A stretch of 64,000 nt of DNA, taken from contig JAPDOI010000441.1 of assembly GCA_029168955.1 (NCBI GenBank), positions 310,001-374,000 on the forward strand. Reading direction: 5' to 3'. The translations under genes and the position numbers were made by a program. Of this stretch, positions 55,071 through 64,000 are shown piece after piece (position 1 is the stretch's first letter; every line of letters starts with the position of its first letter). Below the pieces are notes generated by a model, which ran no database searches, was not told the origin of the DNA, and worked only from the letters and a program-made list of their open reading frames with translations. Source of the DNA: Aplectana chamaeleonis (lineage: Eukaryota > Nematoda > Chromadorea > Rhabditida > Cosmocercidae).

Positions 55071-57821
55071 TTGCCGATAATCGTACGAACCGATCACTCA
55101 ACCCCTCTTACATGTTTATTTCATCGGAAGAACGTCTCTTCAAGAGTCTTAAGGTGGGCACTAGAGGTGCAAAGATATGACCTAACCATAGAGTACGTAA
55201 AAGGACAAACCAACGCTGTTGCTGACGCACTCTCGCGAACAGCCACACCAGCGGAAACAGCGTTCTGTGAAGAAAACACCGCCATAGTAGGCAGCACGGA
55301 ATTGGAGAATTGGATACAAGAGCTGAAACTCGATAACGACTACACACAACTGTTCAAGGCTCTGCAAGATGGTTGCAATGAGGCAATAATTCGTCTGCCG
55401 CGATGCGGAAAACCATTTCACATTGCAGATTTCTTCGTAACAGCTGACATGCTCATGGTAATCGTTGAAGGCACCCCAGTCAAGGTGGTGCCAAAGTCAA
55501 AAAGGAGAGAACTTTTTGAAGAGGCTCACAGTGGTACCATGGCAGGACATCTCAATGCCAAAAAACTGTATAGAAAACTGAGTAGAGAAGTTTTTTGGAA
55601 CGGCATGCAAGCAGACATTGAAAAATGGTCGAAAGCGTGTACGCAATGTTTTCTTGCTCGCACTCACGAAAAAAACGTGCCACCATTAAAACCATTTGTC
55701 ACCTCGGCACCCTATGAATTGGTGGGACTTGATTTAGTCGAGCTAGGGTTGTCGCAGAGGGGTAACCGCTACGCGTTAGTGGTAGTAGACCATTTCTCTA
55801 AATTCATGGGTGCATACGCTATACCAGATAAAAAAGCACGAACGGTGGCACAAACCTTCTTTGAACGATGGGTTTGTGAGGGTTGCCGATGGCCAAAAGC
55901 AATACACTCTGATCAAGGAACAGAATTCCTGAATAATGTGATGTCCGATATTTGTGATCTCGTGGGAATTGAACAATCTGTCACAAAAGGGTATAACCCA
56001 CGAGAGAACGGCATTACAGAGAGAGCTATTGGAACGCTAACTAGGATGTTAAAAAAGAAAACCACTGTGCCAGCAGACTGGGATGTGATGCTACCGACAG
56101 CAGTCTTCGCGTACAATTGTGCACCTCACGAGGCTACGGGCGATAGTCCTTTTTACATCCTCCACGCATTCGATTCATCATACCCTTCCAAAATCATTCC
56201 AAAGGAAAAACTCACTTTTAACTACATAGACTACAGTGACTATAAGCATGAACTTTTGGCGAGTCTGGACTTAATACACGGTTGCATCAGGGAACGAAAT
56301 GAAGAGTACAGAGCAAAAATGAAAGAACGATATGATTCAAAACACAAGGTAGAACGAAAAACGTATCCCAAAATAGGAGATCGCGTATTTGTCAAGCTGC
56401 CGCGAGAAAAGGCTAGCAAAAGCTTTCCAAAGCTGTGCAACGATTTCAGGCGCCCATATCGATTTGTAGCCGTAAGCGATAACTCGGCACTCTTAACGAT
56501 GCCAAACACAAACGAAGAGCCGATACGCATACAACACGATATGATCGTGAATGCCCCCGTTGAAATTGACGATACACCATTGAAAACCAACACCAGACGC
56601 AAGGGTAGAAAAATAGAAAATGCTGGAAAGCAAACGTTTGGAAATGTTACTATTAATGTGATTTGCAGGTCCATGTCAAACGGTGCAGACAACTCAGCAC
56701 TCAGTTTATTTCACGCTTGTCCTGGAGGAGAACGCCGTGTGAATAAAGAAGATGAATTCGAATGTTCGATAATAGGAAAAAAATTTGGAGATGTTGTTAA
56801 GAATGTTGACGAATCGATTGCATACTTGCCTATCACTACCATTTTCTCATTGGCCCGCTTTATCTCAATTTTTGAAAGCGAGAGAGAAACGGATCGACGC
56901 AACTTTCTGATGAAGGACAAGAAGTACAAATTCGTGACAACGAGTGGTGCTCAGAAAGCGTACGTATTTTTCAAACGTCACTGCCTCCATACGATGCAAG
57001 ATTTAATGCGTCATGACGGTAGCTTTCTGATGCTACGACACGACGGTGATTGTGGCCTAACGATCGAAAACGTCAACGAGCTTGTGAATGAAGGCGTTCA
57101 ATACGCCATGTCCCACTCATGGAACGAGATAACGGTTGCGAAAAAGGAAGAAAAAGTTGTCCTACTGATGCCGTCAGGATTTCGATATTTCAAACATGCT
57201 ATTTCGTTCGGGATGCTGACAAGCCCCATAGTTTATGACGACCTCAACGATCTCTGTCAGAAGCTGAAGAAATTGGATGAACCTTATGGCATCGTCTTCA
57301 TAGGACCTGCTACAGACGAGACGCCGAGTGATAGCGAATGGATGAAAATTACCCTGGCTTTGACACACTTGGTACGAGGAGGATCCAAAATAATAAGGGT
57401 GGCACCCCCGAGAGAAGAAAAGGCTTGGGAAACGACAAGACTCAAGATGACAGATGTCATGCAAACCATCCGCGAGTCCGCAGCTGCTGTAAAACATAAG
57501 GTAGTGAACAAAATTCCTTCAGCCGCTAGAGAGTGTGAACCAGCATTGGCGATAGGATTCAAGCCCAGAAAGCACGCCGAAGGTGCGTATCCATCTGCAG
57601 TCATTTATGACTTCCTAAATACTCTCAGAACGTATCTCGATGGCGACCTGAAAATTCAATCAATGGAAAGGGTCGAGAGAAAGGGAAGTAATAAGGAAAA
57701 TTCTGACTCTGAAGAACCCCGCATGCGACAATATGGCTATCACGGACATCAGCACCGCGGGAGAAACATGCGCTTCCGACCGTACTTCTACAGAGGACGT
57801 GGACGTGGATGGAACAACTGA
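55071..57821 (+). CDS. pol: Pol part 3: RNase H end, integrase and a novel C-terminal extension
   Basis: 916 codons without a stop. Residues 1-60: RNase H end (IIVRTDHSTPLTCLF, TNAVADALSRT). About 145-200: zinc-binding integrase N-terminus, HSGTMAGH with CTQC. About 215-330: catalytic core with the D,D,E residues in GLDLVEL, HSDQGTEF and NGITERAIG. About 430-510: C-terminal DNA-binding part (IGDRVFVKLPREK). From about residue 525 to 916 there is extra sequence of unknown family: a mixed alpha/beta region with RRNFLMKDKKYKF, VVLLMPSGFRYFKHAISFG, GIVFIGPATDETPSDSEW, and a basic Arg/Gly tail (RGRGRGWNN). It has no transmembrane segment or signal peptide, so it is not envelope-like. A polypurine tract lies 27 bp after the stop. 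Confidence 0.85.
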   Translation: MPIIVRTDHSTPLTCLFHRKNVSSRVLRWALEVQRYDLTIEYVKGQTNAVADALSRTATPAETAFCEENTAIVGSTELENWIQELKLDNDYTQLFKALQDGCNEAIIRLPRCGKPFHIADFFVTADMLMVIVEGTPVKVVPKSKRRELFEEAHSGTMAGHLNAKKLYRKLSREVFWNGMQADIEKWSKACTQCFLARTHEKNVPPLKPFVTSAPYELVGLDLVELGLSQRGNRYALVVVDHFSKFMGAYAIPDKKARTVAQTFFERWVCEGCRWPKAIHSDQGTEFLNNVMSDICDLVGIEQSVTKGYNPRENGITERAIGTLTRMLKKKTTVPADWDVMLPTAVFAYNCAPHEATGDSPFYILHAFDSSYPSKIIPKEKLTFNYIDYSDYKHELLASLDLIHGCIRERNEEYRAKMKERYDSKHKVERKTYPKIGDRVFVKLPREKASKSFPKLCNDFRRPYRFVAVSDNSALLTMPNTNEEPIRIQHDMIVNAPVEIDDTPLKTNTRRKGRKIENAGKQTFGNVTINVICRSMSNGADNSALSLFHACPGGERRVNKEDEFECSIIGKKFGDVVKNVDESIAYLPITTIFSLARFISIFESERETDRRNFLMKDKKYKFVTTSGAQKAYVFFKRHCLHTMQDLMRHDGSFLMLRHDGDCGLTIENVNELVNEGVQYAMSHSWNEITVAKKEEKVVLLMPSGFRYFKHAISFGMLTSPIVYDDLNDLCQKLKKLDEPYGIVFIGPATDETPSDSEWMKITLALTHLVRGGSKIIRVAPPREEKAWETTRLKMTDVMQTIRESAAAVKHKVVNKIPSAARECEPALAIGFKPRKHAEGAYPSAVIYDFLNTLRTYLDGDLKIQSMERVERKGSNKENSDSEEPRMRQYGYHGHQHRGRNMRFRPYFYRGRGRGWNN

Positions 57822-57847
57822 ACCAAGCGCCGAGGACGACACTTCTC

Positions 57848-57860
57848 CAGGAGGGAGGGA
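57848..57860 (+). other. Polypurine tract
   Basis: AGGAGGGAGGGA immediately before the 3' LTR; primer for plus-strand synthesis. Confidence 0.8.
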
Positions 57861-58161
57861 TGTACCATTATCACACCAATTGCCGTAGTTTTTGTACCAT
57901 TATAACACTCATTGCCGTAGTTTTTGTTCATTTGTTGTGTTGTACCGTTTCCTTGTTTTGACCTTGTGTGTTTTTGATTGATTTAACCACCCTTGGAGAT
58001 CGCCCGCGAGACGAGCCGTATAAAAGACTGTCTATGATACCGACTAGAACCCTTTTCTTCTTCTTTTTTAGCCCTTGTTTACCTCCGCTCTTGTCATATT
58101 TGTTTACTCATAAATCGTTGACTACTCGACTCTCCGTTCATCAAGCCGAGAACTCGGAACT
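57861..58161 (+). repeat. 3' LTR of gypsy element
   Basis: Differs from the 5' LTR by five substitutions (for example TTGTTTTGACC against TTGTTATGACC) and one T. It is followed by CTGTTGTTAG, the continuation of FB2. Confidence 0.92.
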
Positions 58162-58188
58162 CTGTTGTTAGTTGAATATATTGCTGAC

Positions 58189-61100
58189 TTTTGACTTAAT
58201 CGGTTGGCTTTCGCCTGACGCGGTCATTCCGCATCTTCACCGAGGTGTGCCGTCCTAGTAGTCAGCCGTGTCCATTTTTCACGGTCTTCAGCCACAATTT
58301 GAACACATTCCATCCAGCTGTCACTATTCCATTTCCTGCGAAACGAAACATCGCGCCTGAACTGTCTTTCGATGCCGAGTGACTTTAAATCCTCTTTAAC
58401 CACATCCGTCCAGAACTTTCGCCTACGCCCAGGTGGCCGTTTCCAGACAGGATTTGGAAGCATTTTTAAAGCGTGTTGTACGAGACGATCCGGCGTTCTT
58501 CTTAGTATATGCCCGAGCAGTCGAAGTCGACTTTCCATTGCTGCTTGAGATGGCGTTAGGAGATGCTGGCACCTCCCTAGTGTCAAGCGTTGATGTACTG
58601 CGTCGATTTCGTTGTAAAGGTCTTCGTTATGGCATACACGCGGCCAGAAATATCCAAGCAAACGCCTAAAAAGCTTCCTCTCCGTGCAATCCAACCTTTC
58701 CATCTGCGTTTTCGGTGCTGCCCACGTCTCCGATCCGTACATCATGATAGGGCGAATAGCGGATAGGTAGACGCGCAACTTGACTTCCTTCGCGATGGTG
58801 GTAGACCACAAACACTTGGTTAGAGAATTGAATGCAGACGTAGCTTTCGCACATCGTTGTCGAATATCCGCTGCATAACTACCATCGTTCTTCAGCAAAC
58901 AGCCCAAATAACAGAAATCGTCCACCAGTTCGATACGTTGTCCGTCCACACAAACTCCAGTTGAAGGCCTCTGAGAGACTCCACATCTGCTTGCATTTGT
59001 CGGGACGAAGACGAAGTCCATAGGCTGCGGCATACTTCGAAACGAGGTTCACAATCCTTTGCAGTTTTGCGTTGTTTTCAGCGAATAACACATTGTCGTC
59101 GGCGTACTCCAGGTCGACAAGGGTGTTAGGATCACATCCGCAGGAAACTGTTCTGCAACTCTACGCATGATGTCATCAACGGCGAAGTTGAAAAGAAAAG
59201 GTCCTGCAACGGCTCCTTGCCTTACTCCTGTTTTCACCTCGAAAGCTGACGTAAATCCGGCAGGTGTACGAACTGCTGCTGTTGTTCCTTTGTTCATGTC
59301 CTCGATTAACCGAACATACTTTTCCGGGACTCCATCTGCTCGCAGAGCATTGAGCAATCGATCACGATAAGGAGAGTCGAACGCAGCTTCAAAGTCCAAA
59401 AAGCAAGCTGTAATGGCTTCTGAAAACCGCTGCCACGATTCAATTACTTCTTCTCACGACGAACACTTGGTCGATGGTCGATCTTCCAGGTCGAAAACCG
59501 GCTTGCTCATCTCTGGTCGTTCCTTCACGATGTTTGATAAGTCGCTCGAGAATGATACGTTCTAAAACCTTTGTACATGACACGAAGTAGAGAGATTCCT
59601 CTGTAGTTCTTAGGATCCGTGACGGATAGCTTCTTGTGAAGAGGTACGATGATCGCATGTCTCCACGAATCGGGTATCCTTTCGCTCATCCATATGGCAC
59701 GGATGGTGTTGGTCATTTCACGAATCCCAGACGGAGGAAGAGCTTTCAGCATTTCAGCAGTGATGTTGTCATCTCCACCTGCCTTTCCATTCTTCATTTT
59801 CCGGACACAATCCAAAACTTCAGACTCAGTCGGCGGTTCCTCACTGACATCGTAATGTGCTCTCTGAACATGCGGGAGCTCAGGTACTGATGGCGCTGGA
59901 CGATTCAGTAGTGAACTGAAGTAATCCTTCCATATTGGCAGCGTCGCATCACCAACTGCAACTCCATTGGTAGTGTTCAAGACAGGAGAACATCTCTTCA
60001 TCTTCCCGCTATACTGTCGCAGCAACGTGTAGGCTTTCTTCGGATTCTTCTCCTCCCAAGCCTTCTCAAACTCCTTAGCTCTACACGTCCACTCTCGTTC
60101 GCGGTCACTTTGAAGCTGCCGACGCAACTTCCTCCTCAGACGCTTCTCCTCCACGAAGTTTCCTGCAGTTCGTAGAGCACATACTCTGTTGTAGGTAGAT
60201 GTTGTTTCTTCTGAGACGTAGGCGAACTTCTTCTTAGGCTGTACAACCGGGAGTGCCTCTTTCGAAGCGTCCTGGATGCACTTGACAAAAGAATCCGCGT
60301 CGCAAAGTTTCTTCTTAGTCCGTACTCCGATGTGAATAGAAACGCGTTGTCGGAAATTCCTTCTGCACTCTTCATCTCTGAGACTTGTCATGTCAATCCT
60401 CTGGAGAGGCTGAGCCCCTCGCTTCCTCTTATGAATCCTCGCAGTGAAGTTCAACAGAACAGGACGGTGATCCGAATCGAATGCGACATCCCACACAGCT
60501 CTAGATCTTCGAATGTCCGATACTGGAATATTCCTCGTCAGGACATAGTCAAGCTGTAGTTTCAAAGTTGTCATCTTCCGCTTCCGCTGCTCTTCTGGAG
60601 ATAGCCGGGTTGGTCCCTGCCACGTAAGCTGATGGCGGCGATGATTCCTCTTGAATGTCGATGCAATAATCAGACCACTGCGTTCACAAAAAGTCGACAA
60701 GGCGGTAGCCATTGTCCGATGTTTGCTCCACTGGGTAGAACCATTTACCGAGTACTTCGGATTCCTGATCAAGTCCCATCTTCGCATTTGCGTCAATCCC
60801 CACGACAACAGCATGTTGACAAGGTATCCTGGCCAGCAACGTATTGAGTTCCTCATAAAACGCATCCTTCGAATTGTCTTCGGCGGTTTCAGTGGGCGCA
60901 TGAGCACTCACTATCCACAGATTGAATCCTCTGTGATCCCGCAGTCGTACGAATGCATTCCGACACGACGTTGAGCCGAACTCCTTGACCATACCATTGA
61001 AATCCTTCCTTACAGCTATTGCACAGCCTCCCACTCTCCTATCGTCAGCGTTACCGCAGTAGATGGTGTACTCTCCGACGCTGATGACGGGTCTATCTCT

Positions 61101-61451
61101 GAGGCGGGTTTCCTGCAAAGCAGCAAACGGTGCATGGAAATAGCTCAGAAGTCTGGATAGCGCAGTTTTTTGGATATCACTCGACAGCGATCGACAGTTC
61201 AGGGTGGCGAAATTGTGGCTTGTGGCCAAAGACTCCATGACTCCCTAGGTACGGATCCTGAGGTGTTATGGACCAGAGGCCTTAGTGTGCCGGACGGCGA
61301 CACCTTTATGCAATGTGCGGGATACTTTCGCGATATAGTTGTGCACGCTATATCGCTCGAACGTTCCCTGTGTACACTCAAACGTCTGCTGGGTTCAGTA
61401 GAAGCAGGGGCACCAACGAGCAGGTACCAACAGACTTGTATACACACCCCC
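58189..61451 (-). pseudogene. Near full-length RTE-clade LINE, frameshifted
   Basis: Coding from 61,238 down to 58,224 in several frames. Endonuclease: LNCRSLSS, LQETRL, SAHAPTETAEDNS, VVVGIDANAKMG, and DSDHRPVLLNF in the next frame (about 60,465). Reverse transcriptase: KNGKAGGDDNITAEMLKALP, GFRPGRSTIDQVF, LAFLDFEAAFDSPYRDR, RQGAVAGPFLFNFAVDDI and the catalytic YADD (59,095-59,106). C-terminal part: SAIRPIMMYGSETWAA, WPRVCHNEDLY. At least four frameshifts make it inactive as assembled. GAATATATTGCTGAC (58,174-58,188) and GAATATATTGCTAAC (61,452-61,466) are a 15-bp target duplication with one mismatch. The short AATCGG/TTTTGACTTAA tail is the 3' end. Confidence 0.92.
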
Positions 61452-62083
61452 GAATATATTGCTAACCCACTTATATCTATATATTGGTTTCTCTTTATGA
61501 AAAAAATTTTGTTCCACATTGTGTTCTATAAAAAAAGGCTAAATTTATTGTTGTTGAAGTTATCTGATATAGTTGAGATGTTCGCCTTATTTGTTGTAAA
61601 AGTGATCGTGGCAGTTCCTCCTAATAAAATGTGAATTCGATGTTATTTTCTAGAAATTCACAACGACGTGAAGCAGTATATGTAGCATGTGGGCAATAAA
61701 TTATTCCACTCACAGTGCATTGTGAGTGAACTAGTACGATAACGCCTTAATAAGGAGCGAAATCCTGCTCCATATTCGTGTAGAATCGGTTGCTTCGAGT
61801 TTCGAAAACGTTTGAATAGCGGTGGAGAATCGGATGTTTGGCGGTGGGGCGTCGGTTGCACGCCGGTGCAATGTCAGTGGTCCCTCGGAGTGTCTTCGCT
61901 GCGCCACCGACATTCCCGCGCCGCACAACCGGCCAGGTGTCTGAGAAGGCTGGCGTCCTGGTGGAAGTGAGGCTCGCCCCCTCGAGTATCTGAGCATGAG
62001 CTGCAGACACCCACTTGGCGCGACGTGATTACGGACGCCGCACACTATATCACGCCTAGTGGTATTTTTGGCACTGGGCGAGG

Positions 62084-63043
62084 TGGTAATGCAATTTTCG
62101 TCGATGTTACGTAAATCTACATCACCTCGCCTCCGTCGGGGGCGCGCGCTCGCGTCGCGGCGTAGCATTGGAGCGCTCTTTCTCACCGTAGGGTGCAGTT
62201 CCTCGACCGTACACTACTTCAGCTAGGTGAATTGCGATATTTAGTGTATGTGAGGAGTACACCGGCTCCCAAACAGCGTTTCCTGCTACTATGCTGGGGT
62301 AAACGTCACTTAAAGACGCGATTCTCGCAAAAAAATATTAAGAAAAGGGAATTGATAAAACTTCAAGCGGGTTCGGGATACTAATTGCAAAACACGTGTT
62401 TCTTCACACATTGTTCATCACAGTACGATTGCATAAGGAGGTGGTGCTCTAATATTCATCTCTCATCTGTAGTCTAGTAGCTGTAAAGCAGTAACAACAA
62501 CAGCAATTATTTGGCTTGAGAAGCACCAGTGTCGTTGTCGAATAATCTAAGCGTTTTAGAAGAGTCGAATAGACGGTATTTTTTGCTAAAATGGGTTCCA
62601 AGAAATAGGTTTTCAGAATCAATATCAACTGAAGCACAGGAGTCTGTTCGCTTTTGCATTTGAAATACTTATATGCAACCCTATAATCTGATACTAACAT
62701 ATCGTTAATTCCCGGAAACAGGTCATTTTAAGCACACTATACTGCTTAGAAAGTGAATGCTGCAGTTTTACTCAGAGAAACTGTGTGCGTGGTGATTGGG
62801 AAAGTATGCTGAGTAGTTATTGAATCGAAAATATTCTCCATAGAACACAATTCCTCTCTTATTTCTCCAACAAGGTTGTCCAGATTATCGAACTCAAACC
62901 CAGTTCACCTCTACTAGCGCAGAACATTTCGAAACTCAGTGAAGGCGAGCCAAATCGACTTTGAACAATTTCCCGCGCTGTGGGAAGTATGTTAGTCCTC
63001 TTTCGAAACAGCCGGCTGTTACGAGGAACATAATTCTTCTAAT
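62084..63043. other. Noncoding, upstream region of the zinc-finger gene
   Basis: A stem of GGCGAGGTG (62,078) with CACCTCGCC (62,126) lies at the edge of the inverted-repeat element. The rest is AT-rich with no repeat recognised. The promoter of the downstream gene should lie here, but no motif is distinctive. Confidence 0.4.
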
Positions 63044-64000
63044 ATGGCTGACGCTGATCACTATTTGTGCCCTGTTTGCAGCAAGGTGCTCCATAAACAG
63101 AGTTTCTACCGGCACTTGAAGAATGTTCATCACTACTCCGACGACCAGTGCAATGAACTGAAGGAGGAACGGAATTTCCCGAAGTCGCAAATCACATGTC
63201 CTGTCTGTGGGAAGAAACAAGGAAGTCAAGAGGTATTAGCCGTTCATTGTCAAGAGAGACACACAGAAGATGGAGCTTGCGGTCGTCCACAGGACTATAA
63301 TCCAAAGACAAAGGGAGCTCTGTTACCAGGCTCTACACGCAATCGCAAGCGTATGTAAAGAATTTCCTTTTTTCGAAAACTTTCGACAAAGGTAAAAATA
63401 TTTTAAAAACGCTAATTGTGAGTATTTCAGAATTACGCAGAAGTTGAAGTTACGGCAAAGGCACTGGCTAGAGAAAACATTGACGAAGCTCTTGAGAAGC
63501 TGAACGAGCTCCTCGAACAAATGAAACTCACTGCAGCCATGGCTAGGTCTGCAAGGCAAGAGGTTCAGCTGGCACCTCGTCCGGAATTGACAAACATACG
63601 AGCAAAGCCACGTCTTCAGATGGTGAAGCTGCATACTGTAAGTGCAAATAGGGAATAGTTTTGCTCCTGTGCGGTAATGGAAGATATATATTCAGCGAGG
63701 AAAACTGAAGAAAAACAGAGCGAAGCCTGGCAAATTTAAGGACCTACATGAGCAATTACAGGAGATGAGGCGCAGGTCACCCAGTGACGGAGCTGGACCG
63801 TCCAGTGCCGTATGACTCACAAAAAACCAAATTCTTTGTGTTTTACACTTCTATATTGTAAAATGTTCTTTCTGGCTCGTAGATTGCTCTGAAAAATTTG
63901 GAAACGATGTTGTTAGACGACAACTCACAGATGAATATTGGAGCACCGACTTCTATGCATTCATCTTGCAGTGCACAATCTGTGAAAGAACACGTGTTGC
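63044..64000 (+). CDS. C2H2 zinc-finger protein, multi-exon, runs past the right edge
   Basis: Exon 1 (63,044-63,350) starts at ATG after a stop-rich leader and encodes two C2H2 fingers: YLCPVCSKVLHKQSFYRHLK with NVHH, and ITCPVCGKKQGSQEVLAVHC with QERH. Introns 63,351-63,440 (GTATGT...ACGCAG) and 63,638-63,695 (GTAAGT...ATTCAG) keep the frame. Exon 2 (63,441-63,637) is helical, with ENIDEALEKLNELLEQMKL. Exon 3 is basic (GKLKKNRAKPGKF). Exon 3 either ends at TGA 63,813-63,815 (207 residues) or splices at GTATGA (63,810) to an exon from 63,883 (IALKNLETMLLDDNSQ...), also in frame, that continues past the window. Likely a nuclear nucleic-acid-binding protein; function unknown. A transposon-derived origin is possible. 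Confidence 0.6.

Larger units (their letters stand above)
50710..58161 (+). mobile_element. Ty3/gypsy LTR retrotransposon, full length but frameshifted
   Basis: Two LTRs of about 302 bp, a primer-binding site, gag, protease-RT-RNase H-integrase order (gypsy type), a polypurine tract and a 4-5 bp target duplication (CTGT/TCTGT) are all present. Comparison with FB2 copy 1 (TTCTCTGTTGTTAG at 11,642) confirms the empty site. Gag and pol overlap in a -1 relation. Two further frameshifts, before the RT YIDD motif and in RNase H, break pol. An unusual ~390-residue extension follows the integrase. Confidence 0.92.
49718..61945 (+). mobile_element. Inverted-repeat DNA element FB2, copy 2, split by gypsy and RTE
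   Basis: Starts CTCAGACACCTGGCCGGTTG and ends CAACCGGCCAGGTGTCTGAG. Segments 49,718-50,709, 58,162-58,188 and 61,452-61,945 align in order with 10,162-12,290 of copy 1, which shows the element before either retrotransposon arrived. Its right terminal repeat is intact, unlike that of copy 1. It also has a ~110-bp deletion relative to copy 1 near 61,530. Confidence 0.7.
48296..62083. mobile_element. Long-inverted-repeat element enclosing FB2 copy 2 (nested by gypsy and RTE)
   Basis: CCTCGCCCAGTGCCAAAAAT, ACCACTAGGCGTGA and AATCACGTCGCGCCAAGTGG at 48,296-48,370 are mirrored at 62,010-62,083. Pairing resumes with ACTCGAGGGGG and ACGCCAGCCTT up to FB2. Subtracting the gypsy (7.45 kb) and RTE (3.26 kb) leaves about 3.05 kb. 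The left arm carries a 93-bp MITE. Exon-like DNA lies at 48.78-49.2 kb. Confidence 0.5.

Noticed and set aside
56650..57821. Envelope gene of an infectious gypsy-type element
   Set aside because: It is continuous with integrase, has no signal peptide, no transmembrane helix and no cleavage-site pattern.
58433..60974. Plus-strand ORFs over the RTE
   Set aside because: They are antisense shadows of the endonuclease and reverse transcriptase on the minus strand.

Overview
The window looks like nuclear DNA of a strongylid (hookworm-type) nematode. This is inferred from the RTE retrotransposon protein, the 50-90 bp introns with nematode-style TTTCAG acceptors, and the Ty3/gypsy element. There is no bacterial-style gene organisation, rRNA, recognisable tRNA or CRISPR array. 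Almost everything recognisable is mobile or repetitive DNA. Host-like coding sequence is limited to a three- to four-exon C2H2 zinc-finger gene running off the right edge (63,044 onward), the 3' exons of a SWIM-type zinc-finger protein (46,361-46,897, minus strand), and two weak sets of terminal exons (32.5 kb and 48.8 kb).

Left part (1-23 kb). Two copies of a non-autonomous Helitron, each carrying a 42-bp (2 x 21 bp) minisatellite, lie in opposite orientation: 1-2,026 (cut by the window edge) and 17,131-20,868. The second is inserted cleanly between A and T inside a 1.9-kb foldback element (FB1, copy C), which itself follows two further FB1 copies (A, 12,815-14,642; B, 14,643-16,543) nested in one another. 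The rest holds a dead RTE LINE (about 6.5-8.56 kb), TTAA-flanked and TAA-flanked MITEs, GC-rich hairpin DNA, and the first copy of a second inverted-repeat element (FB2, 10,162-12,644) that carries two conserved short exons.

Middle part (23-46 kb). A ~4-kb inverted duplication (24.1-28.1 kb) carries a conserved short ORF in both arms. Several MITE families follow, some flanked or bounded by shared inverted ends. Then come a decayed CR1/Jockey-like LINE (32.9-34.8 kb), an unclassified 4.8-kb insertion with a 13-bp flanking duplication (34,812-39,632), a 68-bp RTE tail insertion, a near-perfect palindrome with a mariner-like helix-turn-helix remnant (39,690-40,328), a third related minisatellite (40.4-42.9 kb), and TA and CA microsatellites.

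Right part (46-64 kb). A long-inverted-repeat element (48,296-62,083), which contains the second FB2 copy, was split first or later by a 7.45-kb Ty3/gypsy retrotransposon (50,710-58,161; LTRs about 98% identical) and by a 3.26-kb RTE LINE (58,189-61,451; 15-bp target duplication). The empty sites can be read from the undisturbed FB2 copy at 10-12.6 kb. The gypsy pol polyprotein has an unusual ~390-residue extension after the integrase, with an Arg/Gly-rich tail, which is the most novel protein sequence here. Both retroelements carry frameshifts and appear inactive as assembled.
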